From Lateolabrax maculatus (lineage: Eukaryota > Chordata > Actinopteri > Acropomatiformes > Lateolabracidae), in contig CM062210.1 of NCBI GenBank assembly GCA_031216445.1, positions 7,498,501 through 7,562,500 of the forward strand: a DNA stretch of 64,000 bases. The letters are read 5' to 3'. Positions within the stretch are counted from its first letter, which is position 1; each line of letters opens with the position of its first letter. The notes beneath the pieces were generated by a model, which was not told where the DNA came from, searched no databases, and was given only the letters and a program-made list of their open reading frames with translations. The translations under genes were made by a program, and so were the position numbers. Positions 36,701-49,200 of this stretch are shown piece by piece.

Positions 36701-39700
36701 CTGACATTCATTTCCTTGGGATTGCAGGGCAAATACATGAAATACACATCAGCAAACATGACAGAGTGAAAGATCAAGGGGCTATATATTCTCAAAATGA
36801 AGGCAGACAAAAAAAGCTCTGTAAGCACATGCTTGGTGTAAGGTTGCAGAAATTAACATGACCAATGACATTTTCAGGGAAACAGGGTTAATGATATTAT
36901 TAGGAATTACTGTTATATACTGCTGGAAAGTACAGACAAAAATGTGATATGAATATCAATAAATTCATGCACTGTGGTAAGTAATTTTCGGCCTTATCAT
37001 CCCTAATGGTTTTCATTGATATTTTTCAGACTTTGGTACTGTACTGGACTGTGAAACAGGTATTGAATTGAATTCTATGTGTTATTAAAAATATCTTAAT
37101 AAGTTATAAATTTAACTTGGTGAACCCTGCAAAAACCTTTGGGGAACCACAATATTCTTTATATAATTAAGATAACATGACATAACATAATATAACATTT
37201 GAAAGTACAGGGAAAAGTTACAAAAAGGTCATAAAAATAAAGCTGATTCTGTGGTATTATCCCCTCACATGTATTGATAATAAACTGCTTTCTGATGTCA
37301 ACTATCATCTGTAACATACCAGTGGAGAAGGTGGGCTGTCGGAAAGTCCACTCATCCTCCCCAATCTTCAAGCCGTAATGGTTACTAGCATGCTCCCTCA
37401 GGTCCCACAGCAACACAGAGCCGACTGACGTGCCTGCAAACACCAATATGGCCTTTCCAGGGCTGAAGCAACAACACTGCACCTGTAGCAATGAGCATCA
37501 AAAGGGGTTACTGTGGATGTTAGAGGTGAGGTGACTTTGGTTCCTCTGTGAGTTATTGGCAGATTTGATTTCAGGCCAGAAAATTGGTTTTGGTGCATGT
37601 TGAATTTTGAGACTGGTCTTTTTGGGATATTTATGTAATGGAGTATGAAGAATTACAGAACAATTTTGATTGGAATTGCTCTTTTCTGAGGGCAAGCCAA
37701 GCAATAAGTCCTCCTGATTCATGTTTAGTGTGTTGAAATTGTTAAATCTCATCTGAAAGAAAGTTAACTGAAGCAGATCTCAGGTCAATACAATTCTTAC
37801 TAATCTTGCTCACGTCAAGTTTTGAAGTCACTAAAATGTCCTAAAAGTAAGTTTAGACATTTGTGGTGATTTCACTCATTGTTATTTATCACAACTAATG
37901 TGGTAATAATGAAAAAGGAACTTGAAAATATCACCTCAGATTCGTAGACAAGGACTTTTTGAGGTCTGGACGGCTCCCAAATGTTCCAGATGCAGATGAT
38001 GGTGCAACTGTCAAGACGCACAGCACTGGGCTTGGTTGTAGGGCTGTGGACTGACATCATGGTGTGCCTCTGGACCTGAGAGAAGTGCACCAGGCTGATA
38101 CTGCGACCTGCAAATGATCAAAAATGACCAAATCCATGGGAAGTGCTACCTGAATAGTGTAATCACATGCATATGCTATGGTCTACAAGGTACACATAAC
38201 AACTGATAAAATACTGATGAGAAGACAGTGGTACAATTAAGAACAAAATTAATTTCTCTGGTTGTAGTGTGTACCATAAAGAAAAGGCAACTTTGTGTTG
38301 AGCTGTAAATTTCCATCGCTGAAAGACAGCGTGTCTGTTTGAGACCTCGGCTTTTTCAGGGATTTTCTCTCAGCTTGATCCTCCTCCAAAAGGACAACCA
38401 TGACCTTGATTAAATCACAAAAGACAACGGGTGTTAGTTTTGAGCCACAAAAACCTTCATGTAGGAAGTCAAGAACTGTTCCATTTTTAAAATGGTGTAT
38501 AAATAAAAAGATAACCTGTGAGGCTGAGCGTAGAAATGCTGTCAGACGCTGTGAATCAAAGTTCATTTGACTTGTGTTTTTTTCTCGTGCTTCCTGCGAG
38601 AGATTTGGATCTGTCAAAACAAAAACACTGTTATTGAATTTTACATGTAAAGGTCATCAGAAAAAAGTATTGGCTTTTCCTTACCACCACAGGCTCCACT
38701 GTGCTCTGGAGGATGCTGCGTCCACTTCTCACACACCTCTATCTCCTCTGTCTGGATGTCTCTGTCTGCATTATCCTCATTAGACTGAACGTAAGCCTGA
38801 CAAGGATGATGTTTTAACATGTTGTTTAGACATGGAATATAGCTATTTTTTTTAATGGGAAAACATGGAATATTTCCCTTTTCTATTTTATTATTTGGAT
38901 ACAAGTATCTATATACCTAAAGTATACATTTAAAGAAAGAGACAACAGAAACAAATACTGACCTGCTTAGTGTTTGCAGTTCCAAAGTTTCTAATATACA
39001 TGTCATATTCATTAACAGGTGGCAAATCCAAAAGGGAGAATGTCATTGAGAAATCCAGATCAATTAAGCGAAGAAGCTCTGTACTGCGTTTCCTGTAGTC
39101 AGACAAAATTCACATTAAAGGTACAGTTAAAGAACACATACACTCTGCTATGTACTTGAGAAATCATATAATCCAATCAACATGTAACCATTAACATTAA
39201 CCTACTTCTGTTTCGTGGCAACTTTCTTGCTGACTTCACGCTGCTTTGCAGCCACAAAGTCAATAAACTTCCCACGGTGGGAGGCTCTATTCTGGGTTTT
39301 TTCAGATCCTTTTAACAGAGCACAAAATCGACATTTGCACAAAATATACAGACATTAACTGAGACATGAAGAAACAAATCTGTATACACTATAACAAGCA
39401 ATAGCACCAAGTGCTTTAGTTCAAAGAATATATTTTGAGCAGATAAGAAAGGAGAAAGAACTGTACCTCTGGACCATTTATGCCCATCTTCCTCCTCTCT
39501 GCTCGTAATTTGTCTGGACTGAGCTGTTCCAACTCTCTCGTTCTCTTCATCCATGGCTCTCTGAATCGCTTCAATTTCTTTTCTCCTTTGTGCTGTGAGT
39601 TCCTCCCTCTCTTCACCCACCTCTGCATGCTGTGGCTCCTTATTGTCCTCACCTTCATTTGCGCTCTCATCGATCTCCTCAAAATCCTCTTCATAATCCT

Positions 39701-42279
39701 ATGAACAGAGGTATTCCATCAATACATACAATATATTTAATATGAAATAAAACAAAAAACCAAGATTCTGTGTGAAAAAACTTTGCATCTTATAAGAATG
39801 AAAATGGGTGCATTTGTAAAAGTTCTTAATACTCACCACTTTCTTAGAATGTAAATCGATTACAGCATGCAAAAGTAACACAAAAATAAGTAAATAAAGA
39901 TTTGAACATGATGAGAAAACTAAAACAACAGAATTTGATTCTACAGTATGTGGCCTACTTCATAATTACAAGGCTGTATTACCTCAAAGTCATCTTCATA
40001 TTCCTGCTCAGCCAAATCTTCATCATTGACAACCTGTGGATGTGACATAAATGCATAAGGTAGAAAATATATGAAATACATAAATAAGTGTGCAGATACA
40101 TTTGGGGATGATGATGCACTACAGTGAAGCTGAAAGTACTGCAAAAGAAAAGAGTGCATGGCATGCAGCACAGACAGTAGATGGCTCACCAGACCAATTC
40201 ACCAGGCATCAGTTCAAGCTCAATTGTTTCAGTTTCGGCACATAACTTCATATAAGCAACGGCAGCATGAGCTGAAATGTGGTTTGCTTTCATGCAGGCA
40301 AAAGGAATGTAGCTGGGAGATCAAACTCCATTGTAACAGGCATGGTATTGAATTGTTTAAGTTTCAGCCAGTTATCAATGGGAATAAGAAAAACACACAG
40401 CCAAACTAAAAACAAAAGTCCCCAGAAAGAACAGCAAAGTAACCAAACTAAGCATCTTACAGGCTCTTCTGTGTCTCCCACATCTTTCACACTTGCTGTC
40501 AAGTGCTCAGATACCATTGCTATATCCTGGATCACAAAAAATGACACATGGAGGAAAAAAGCCATATAATCCATTAGCGAACAGACAATAAAAGGGTCAA
40601 CAGTTAAGAGTATAATGGCAACTTATAGACACACAAACCTCAGTTTTAGTCTCATGCCTATGACTTTTGTCAGGCGCTGATTTCTTGGAGCTGGTCCTGT
40701 CTCTGTGATGATTTCTTTCCGGTTCCTCCTCCACCTCTCTGTGCCTTCTCTCTTTCTGTTTGTCCCACTCTGCTCGCTCTCTGTCCCCACGGTGATGCCT
40801 GACCTCTTCGCCTGACCCCTTCAAGTCTCGATACTGCCTGGGTTCACTGTCATGCTTCCGCTTTTCATCCTGGAGAACAGCAAAATCCACACAAGTAAAT
40901 CAATGTGACCAAAGGATGTTGACACAGAGTTGTGGGATGTAAGCAAAATGTTAATTAATTGATTTAAAATGCAAAATAGAGATTGAAAATCAATACTGCT
41001 GCAGATACTTACAAGATAAACTCTCTCTTTGTGTCTCCTTTCTTTCTCCTCTCTATGTCCTCTATGTTCTTCTTTGTGCTCTGAAATCAGAAAGATGTGA
41101 AAGTTGACCCCATATGGAAACATTAATCCTGTGAATATAGCACTATGTGTACACACTGCTGTGGCCTTACCTCTTTCCTCCTTCACTTCCAAATGCTTTC
41201 TGTCTCCATGTCTCTCTCGTCTTTCTTTGTCATTCCTCTTATCTTCATATTCATCTCTGTGTCGCTCTCCCTCTCTGTGCCGATCTCTCTTCTCTCTTTC
41301 ATGCTTTTCTAGCCGATGTTTGTCTCCTTCTCCACTTTCCTCGTGTCTCCTTCTCTCCCTCTCAGTCCTGTGCTCTCTGTCCCGTTCAGCTCTCTTTCTT
41401 TCCTTGTCTCTCTCTTCCCTCCTTTTGTCCCTGTCCTCCTCGCTGCGTCTCTCTCTGTCCCTTTCCCTCTCTTTCTCCTTATCTCTGTGTCTTTCCTTGT
41501 CCCTCTCCCTTTCATGCTTTTCCTCTCTATCTCGCCTCCTCTCTCTGTTCTCTTTGTAATTATCATCGTACCTCTTTCCATCGACCAACTTGTCTCTTTC
41601 CCTTCTCTTCTCCCTGTCCCTCTCATCTCTTATATCCCTTTCCTTATCGCCTCTCCTATCCCGTGAGCCCTCTTTCCGTCGATCTGCATGTCTCTCTTTT
41701 CCGCCTTCATCTCTACTCTCTCTCGTACTCTCCCTTTCCCTGTGCTTGTCTCTCTCTCGTCTGGACTCCTTCTCTGGATCGATGCGGCGTCTCTCTATGG
41801 ATTCCCCACCGCGGTGCTTTCTCTCGTTGTCTTCTCGCCTCCTGGCAGAGTCATCACCATTTCCTTCCTCCTACAAAAAGAAAAAAATATTAATAATATT
41901 ACTTGGATGCAATGTTGTCTGTTGATATAAATCCAACCTTCTGCAATGCTTTTCTAAACTCTCAAAAACTTACCCTGATGTGTCTTCTCAGGTCAGCTGG
42001 TTTCCATGTGTCCTCCTTGGTTATTTTCTAAATAAATAGATTTTTTATGTTCACTAGATGACCATATAAACGTTCATTCAAAGACAACATAAACTTACTC
42101 CCAGCATATTTTGAGGACATCCAACCGAATGCATCCCTATCAAGACAAAATTTCCTAAGATAACCAACGTTTGATACCGACCACAGCGGACATGACAGCT
42201 TCTACTGAAAACACATTCCCCAGCTTTAGTCCGGATACGGTGAAGTCAAAGATAAAGCAGGTACCTTGTCGCTATGCAT
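33795..42279 (-). CDS. dync2i1: DYNC2I1 (WDR60), dynein-2 intermediate chain 1
   Basis: Exons: 42279-42265, 42027-41974, 41870-41171, 41080-41013, 40869-40639, 40526-40461, 40033-39983, 39698-39467, 39308-39206, 39092-38963, 38796-38685, 38610-38516, 38404-38275, 38107-37935, 37482-37320, 36550-36437, 36308-36247, 35463-35412, 35314-35254, 34936-34837, 34727-34596, 34281-34058, 33966-33795. All phases agree; 1079 residues against about 1066 in human. The N-terminus (KEDTWKPADLRRHIR) leads into a long Arg/Lys/Glu/Asp-rich tract, acidic EQEYEDDFE blocks, the conserved LLRLIDLDFS, VNEYDMYIRNFG and NEDNADRDIQTEEIE segments, then WD repeats from about residue 660 (ICIWNIWEPSRPQKVLVYES, SVLLWDLREH, FQLASLDESGVLNFW, GCGDGSIRLH, NIHIWDLLKND). 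The product is an intermediate chain of the dynein-2 motor that returns intraflagellar transport trains from the cilium tip; human mutations cause short-rib thoracic dysplasia. Head to head with esyt2. Confidence 0.93.
35464..36246 (-). other. dync2i1 intron
   Basis: About 0.8 kb intron before the VVVELPKA exon. No further exon is required by phase or by alignment, and no other feature is seen. Confidence 0.6.
36551..37319 (-). other. dync2i1 intron
   Basis: About 0.8 kb, AT-rich, between two WD-repeat exons. Nothing else recognised. Confidence 0.6.
40639..41870 (-). repeat. purine-rich charged-residue tract in dync2i1
   Basis: Exons 3 to 5 of dync2i1 encode mainly Arg, Lys, Glu and Asp from AGA/GAG/AAG-type codons, making the coding strand strongly purine-rich (plus strand rich in CT and TCTC). 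The low complexity explains the long antisense open frames of Ser, Leu, Phe and Cys here, which are not genes. Confidence 0.8.
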
Positions 42280-42375
42280 GTTCTCATCTGTGTTTTTTCA
42301 ATGTTTGAAGTCTTTCAATCGCCAAAAACTTGCTCATATTTTTGTACCGTCGCCGCCATGACGGTAAACCTCTGG

Positions 42376-42387
42376 TGCGCAGGCGCA
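42376..42387. promoter_or_regulatory. NRF1-type site
   Basis: TGCGCAGGCGCA matches the palindromic NRF1 consensus TGCGCANGCGCA exactly. It is about 100 bp upstream of the dync2i1 ATG, the usual position in TATA-less CpG promoters. Confidence 0.75.
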
Positions 42388-42475
42388 GTTAGTCGAAACC
42401 AAGGAGATCGCGTCACTTGAGCCTGACAACAGGCTTACTAATCAACAACAGAGCAGTCCCTGGCATCAACAGCCA

Positions 42476-42489
42476 GTTGCCACGGCAAC
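42476..42489 (-). promoter_or_regulatory. RFX X-box upstream of dync2i1
   Basis: GTTGCCACGGCAAC is a perfect X-box with a two-base spacer, about 200 bp upstream of the dync2i1 ATG. It fits the RFX regulation known for intraflagellar transport genes. Confidence 0.82.
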
Positions 42490-43234
42490 GATCACCTTTA
42501 TTGCTTAATGCGTATTTTCTTTTTAAAAAACCTATTAAAATGTCGTTGTTTAAACGAGTACAACTATTTACACTAATACTTATCTGGTGTTGCTAACTGT
42601 GTTTGGGTTCATTTCGACGTTTGCTATAAATAAAACACGACGTGATCGATTTCTCTGTGCTCGTTATTCAACACCCATTCCTGTCTTCAAAGTTCTGGCG
42701 GTTGATAACAAACCAACGAAGCGGTAAGATACACAGTTATTTGTTTGAAATACGACCTATTTGCCTTATTATATATATATATATTTTAAGAATTACTATT
42801 TCACAGCTTCTGAAGTAGTAGCCCAAATGGCCATTACGAGCTGTGTTTACCGCTAGTGATAACCAGATGGCGGTGTTCCTCCGTTTGGACCGGGCTGTGT
42901 GTGCGCCGCTACGAGCGCAGACACCGGTGCGTTTTTTGGAAACGGTCGTCTGTGGACCGTGAGGAAGGCAGAGCGAGCGGAGCCGTGGACTGGAAACAGG
43001 CTCCGCCGCCTATTTTAACCAGAGGGTCGTTACGGAAACTAACGCGGTCAATGCCAGCGACGCGTCCCGAGGCGATGGGCTGGCGCGCCGGTGAGCCGAC
43101 GTGAAGAAGAGGCTCCCCGAAGCTGCCGCATCGGTCCGCTCGCACATGGGAACCGTGTCGCCCGACCGTGCCCGCGTTTTCACAGTTTGAGGACGGACTC
43201 CGGGGCGGCGGGGCGGGGTGGCGGGGACAGAGAC

Positions 43235-46200
43235 ATGTCTAGAGACACCGCGGCCGGTGTGCGAGGAGCCCGTTCACACAGCGCTTCGCCCAAGGAGAAT
43301 GGACACGCCGCGGCGAGCCCCGCGCAGCCCAACTTTCCCCATCCCTCGGCGGGGGACGTGCCCGACGACCCCCCGCTGTCGTCGACCAGCGAGCTGACCC
43401 AGACCTGGCTCCACGTCGCTAAAACGTTTGTTCTCATATTCCCCATTTACGCACTGGGCTATTTTGAGTTCAGTTTCAGCTGGCTGCTGATCGGACTTGT
43501 GATCTTTTTCCTGTGGAGGAGAAACACCGGGGGGAAGCACAGCCGACTGAGCCGAGCTCTTGCCTTTTTTGATCAGGAGGAGACAAGTGTCAAGCACAGT
43601 CTGGCGTCCTCTGATTTGCCACAATGGGTAAGACACTCAGCAGATTAAAGTCATGTCCCCTCATGTCAGTCGGTTTGTCCTAGCTGAACGATTTCCCTGA
43701 AGAGCATGTTGGCATTTCTGTGAACAATATTTTTGAGTTTCCAGGGGGAAAAAAAAACAATCAGCTGAGGAGAGCAGGAGGAGCAGAGGTGAGCTGTAAA
43801 GCTGTGATGGAGCAGCTGTCCCCCCCCCCCCCACCATCCACCCCCCAGCAGTGACATTAGTCCCAGTCTAAATACAGCAGGGTACAATGGTAAACCAGAC
43901 ACCACGCTGTAAAGGAAACATGCCCACATGGTCCCTGTTATTTTGGGATTCGGACTGCTATCTCTCTTGCAGTAACTCATTCTATTACTGAAACACTCTG
44001 GCTGAGCAAAATTGTGGGATAACACTGGGGCTCTTGACTCTTCCTTGTCTTGGTCAACAATCCAGTGTTTAGGGCTTTGTTGGGAAGCTACCGAAACCTC
44101 CTCAGAGACCCTCAGCAGCCCCCAGTATGTAAATCAACGAGATAACATAGTAATAATAATAACTTTATTTGTATAGCACTTTCCTGAAAACAATGTTTAC
44201 AAAGTGCTTTAGATCCAATAAAACCCAAAAGCAGCAACAGTAGAAAATAGGAATAAAAGGTAATAAATGAGGTAAACAGGTGCAGAAATACGATTAAAAA
44301 CAGATCAGAACTTTACATAAAAGTGAGTGCAAAAAAAATCTAAAAAATAAGAATGAAGGATACAAGAGTAACGCAGGAACCTCGAAGACCCCTCAGTAAC
44401 TCCGAAAAGGCAGTGCAGAGGGAGTGATTTATATAAAAGTGTGTTTTTAGAAAGGATTTAAAAGATGAAACTTATGTAGCTAGCCTAGTTTCCTCAGGCA
44501 GGTCGCTCCAGGTGCCCTAACAGAGAAAGAGCAACATAGGTTGCACTTAATCAAGTGCTACCCAAACACAAAACACAACTCAGATAATTACACAAGAATA
44601 GACGGTATTTTAGGGATATATATTCAAAGATGAACTGCAGGCAGTCATTATTGTCACACAGCCGAATGTCATGTGACTTTTCTGCAGCACTTTGAAAGAG
44701 GTTTGTCACCATGTAATCCATGTTGTTAACTACCGTCTGCAGGGAGCCGGATTTCACCATCAAGGGGAAAGTAAATGGGCTGTTATGGTAAATTAATGCT
44801 CTTAGCTTCCCAAATGACGGTTATACAGTGTTTATGTATATGTCATTTAAATTCCATATTTTCTTCCATATTAACTCTATTTGAAGGCCAATGCACAGAG
44901 ATAAACTGACCTTCATATTTACTAGTGCACTGTGTATCTGCTGTAGTGGAAATATGAGTGAATTTGAGAGATCTCTTATCACTAAAAGGAACTTTTTTAG
45001 AACCCCAGATGGTCTCAGGGGGCCCAGTTTGGAAATCACTAAGTAAAATGTTCAAACTAGATTTAATCGAGTGCTACCCAAGCACAAAATTCTGCGCAAA
45101 TGAACTGTAAAAAAATAAAGTGAGCCTAACATCTCAGCTTCTTAACTTATCAAACTATAAATCCAACACTTTCCATGTCAGACTCATCCCAGAGTCACAG
45201 CTCAACTGGTCTCTGATGTTCGGCGCAGCATCATGTTTTGAGAGCAGTAAAAAGCTGCTGACACATGGCTGAGGAGGCATTGAGGCTATTAAACGAGGGT
45301 GGAGGAACTAGATAGGAAAGAGCAACAGCATCCCACTTAGAGAAAAAAGGCCTTATTGTATGGCCTCAGCACCCCCTGCCTTAAGTCTGTGGTTGATTAA
45401 AGAAACTGCAAGTCAAGAACTACAAGTAACTCTGGTCATACCTGTTGTGGCTGATCACAAGAAATCACATTACACCTGCCAGTGTCAGAGCTTTACAGTG
45501 ATCGAATAGCATGCCCCAGACTGACGAGCTGAGCACATGTCACTGCTGCTCATCCGCACCCATACAGCGCTGTCATCAGAGATGGAGATTTTCTACAGGT
45601 ATAGCTCCTAAATCTTGGCTAGTTCCAGTTTTTCCCCACTAGGCAGAAGTGAGTCTTAACGGACATGTCAGTGCTTTCACAAAGGCTTTTTCAGTGGAGT
45701 GCCGCCATTCCCAAACTTCTGCTGCTAAAGTGCACTCCTCCTTGTCCCAGTTTATAACCTCAGCTGTACTCAGGGTGAGTCATTGGCTGCCTGCGGAAGC
45801 ATCCACTTGCACTAAAAGCATTATTCACAATTCATTTTTGCATATTTTTTCCTAGTTTTAATGTCTCATAGGACACGAGCAGTAGTAAAGCACGTGTCTG
45901 AAATCAGTAGTAGATACTATATGTCAGCTGATGTTATTTTGTACTGGATATGAATATGATTCCTTATTCATCAAATAATTGATGTCCTAACGTCCTGATT
46001 ACTTTTCAGGCTCAGTCTGCTCATTTTAGGCAGTTTGAACTCGGGGAGAATAACCCTCTTGGTTTAAAAACCCAAGGACAATGTTAATTACCCTTTCAAG
46101 ACATAAACCCCAATGACCTTTTAGTTTAATACCAACACAGCAACAAGCTAACACAAGATGCTCCCACTTTCTGCTGCACAGCACAGTTTTCTCAGCCAGC

Positions 46201-49200
46201 ATTTAAACTGTGTCCTATTGAGTGTATCATACGTTACCTTACCTACATTTTCTGAATAAGGTTACTGGGTCAGGTGTAATAATGAAGCTTTGCCAACATC
46301 TCTTCCAAAGGATTATATTATTATATTTCCAGCTCATAGCAAAACTATAGGCCTGAATCTGTCTTATTAACTAGAACTTTCTATCCCCAGTCTTGCTGCT
46401 CTTGTCACTGCTTTATCCACACTTTGACATAAATGCTGGATAAGCACTTTTGCTGCCTCCATGAGAAATAGTGTTGCCCCTTGTAGCCGTCGCACCACCC
46501 GTTATATCTCCCTAGCACTCCAGCCAGATGCGTCACTTTATCTTACTGTTAGTGAATAAACTAATTCGATTCAGTGTGATGGAGATGGTTGTTTCTCTGT
46601 TATTTATTAAGGTGGTGTGTGCATTGCTGCACACCTTTGTGCAGGGTATTGACTTCATTCCAGGCATTTCCTTTACTCATGTTCAATCAATGCCCGATTT
46701 ACTTTGGCTGTTCAAGACGATTACTAAAACTGCAGCTCAGTTTCACAGCACAAGTGAAATGTGAGATTGATTGAGACTATGAGCAGGATGCAAATGCTAT
46801 TAAATATTGGTATTGGATATTTATAATTAAGTAAGTCAATTTAATAGTGTTCATTCATGGTTGCACTTTCAAAATGTGAAGGAAAAAAAATCCAATGACA
46901 TTTACTTGAAGAGCATTTTGAAACTTATTTTTCATCTTTCTTTTTTCCTCATCTTCTCTCTTTTATATCAAGCAGCCACTCTATATCCATAAACGCCTGC
47001 AACAAATGGTCTCATGCATCAAAACCCAGTAGAAACACACTCTGCCTTCTCTTCTTTAAATTGTTTTTGTAATAACTAGTAATTAAACTGTTGTATTGCT
47101 ATTGCAATTTTGAGTACCAGGTTTGTTTTAATATTTTGCTTACCCAAGACACGTGTGTCCTTTTCAAAAATAGGACTTGTCGTTGGAGATTGGAAAGGTG
47201 ATTAACTTTGAATTAGACAGGAAACTTGAAACAGTTTGAACTGGAATTCTTGCAGTGAACTTATAACAAAGCTGCCTTTCTCTTAATGTTAATCAAGGTA
47301 AATTTACACCTTAGAATTTGGTTGTGATCGTGTTTAGCCATGCTTGCGACACACTAGTAATGTCCTACTGTACATTACTACTGTAGTGATTGCCATGAAA
47401 TTTAGTACAAACATTCATATTCCCCTCAGGATGAATTGTGATGACTTTGGTGATCATCATCTTTGTTTGTCCAATACTTTGGTTTATTGACATAATAACT
47501 TTGCACTTTGTACTACACACAATAGTAATTTGAAACTGTTTGGAAGACAAGAAGGCTCTGCACACTTTTGGTTTTCATCAGGGTGAGTCTGCACATTAGT
47601 ATCTGGTACTGAGTGCAGTGATTTTCTCCAAAGTGGTGGCTTTTGAAACTGAAAATGAAAAAAATAAAAATGTATAGTCACATTGCCAGTGGAACAAATC
47701 TCAGCACATAGATTGCATGTGGCTTTTAGAAATGTTGCATTCTCAGCCTTATTGAAACCAACATAGACTTGAGATTATCTGCTCTGTTTTCTCCATTGTA
47801 GGTCCACTTCCCAGATGTAGAGCGTGTGGAGTGGCTAAACAAGGTAAAGAATTGAGCGCCTGTCTCTTGAATTTGCTTGCTTGAGTGAAGCCCTCCTTCT
47901 TGCTTTTTATAAACTGGAGTAAATGGGATGTCTGTGGCTCTTCTGCTGTGTCGTCTTGCTGCATGCTGTGAACATTGCGACACTGTACACTGCAGCACAT
48001 CTGACTTAGGATGTAGCCCCCAGGGCTGTGAAATGCATTAACCCTTGTGAGTCCCCATGGCAACAACCTGGATGTAAATTTTAACGCACTCATGAGTATG
48101 CATTAAAATGATGTAGATGCTGACATCAACATTTCATTTGTTGGTGTCCCTGCTTGATGTATATGAGTCTGACAAAATTCTATTTAAAACTACATCTTGA
48201 ATATTTTAAAGTCACTATATCATTCACAGTGTGAGAGATGTTCATGTATGAAGGAGAAAGAATAGTCTAAAGAAGGTGAAGCTGATGTAGTTACATTAAT
48301 ATCCCACAAAGTCTTACAGCACATACGTGTACACTCCCTTTAGGATAATTATATGATTTTAAGTTTGTCCCATCAAGACTGTACTATGATTTCTCTTTGA
48401 AGTTCAGTCCATTCTTCCTGTATCCCCTCAGGCAGTGAAACAGATGTGGCCGTACATCTGCCAGTTTGTGGAGAAACTGTTCCACGAGACGATCGAGGCT
48501 TCGGTGAAGGAGTCCAACGCCCACCTCAGCACCTTCTGCTTCAGCAAGATCAACATAGGAGACAAGGTGAGCGCCTCTTTGTGTTCCTGCATAGTCGTAG
48601 GACTGATCATGTGTTGTCTCAGCAGTGACTTAACAGACCACTGGTCCATTGGTAGCAGGTGCCACTGGGACAGCTGGCGGGGGTGTGTGGGAGCTTGAAC
48701 GTGAACATACATGCACGTCGCTGACATATGTGCTTGTTTTATAAATAGTTTACATGTGGGGTCAGGAGAGGGGTCGACCTTGTGGTAACCACGTGGCAGT
48801 TCGGGAAGGGTGGAGGTGTTGCTGTAGTGTTGATGGACTGAAGGGGCTGCAGTGGCCATAATTGTTTCCTCTGTTGCGGTGTAGCCCCTGAGGGTCAACG
48901 GGGTCAAGGTTTACACAGAAAATGTGGATAAGCGACAGATCATCATGGACCTACAGATCAGGTGAGCCTACCAGATCAATGTTTAAATAAGTATTGTTTT
49001 ACCTGTAGATTCTTTTGCATTTTTGCTGAACGAGTGCTGTCACAACTAACCTCAGTGAGGTTGATATTAATCAGATAAAATTAAAAAAGTAATGCTGGAT
49101 TACATATGGCAATGAAGGCAATTTGAATGAAGCGAGGGAATGGCAGACTCTGCCACTAACAATTAAAGCCACTATATAGAGAGGTAATTGTAAATGCATT

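Larger units (their letters stand above)
42280..43234. promoter_or_regulatory. bidirectional promoter between dync2i1 and esyt2
   Basis: The two start codons face away from each other across 955 bp. The dync2i1 side holds an NRF1-type site and an X-box; the esyt2 side is a GC- and CpG-rich island from about 42880 that continues into exon 1. A short TA run lies at 42771-42784. A shared promoter is inferred from layout. Confidence 0.65.
43628..47801 (+). other. esyt2 intron 1
   Basis: The 4.2 kb first intron. It holds the dispersed repeat at 44148-44545 and a C-rich run near 43821-43832. First introns often carry enhancers, but nothing can be called directly. Confidence 0.6.

Noticed and set aside
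41104..41930. Several long plus-strand open frames rich in Ser, Leu, Phe and Cys
   Set aside because: They are antisense to the low-complexity Arg/Glu exons of dync2i1; composition alone explains their length.
42771..42784. TA run as a TATA box for esyt2
   Set aside because: It is a simple dinucleotide repeat more than 450 bp from the ATG, outside the CpG island.
43091..43234. In-frame extension upstream of the esyt2 ATG
   Set aside because: It opens with GTG, not ATG, and the first ATG in frame is 43235 in a sequence resembling other E-Syt2 starts.
48052..48068. CCATGGCAAC resembling an X-box
   Set aside because: The left half-site (GTCCCC) breaks the GTNRCC rule and the site is inside an esyt2 intron.
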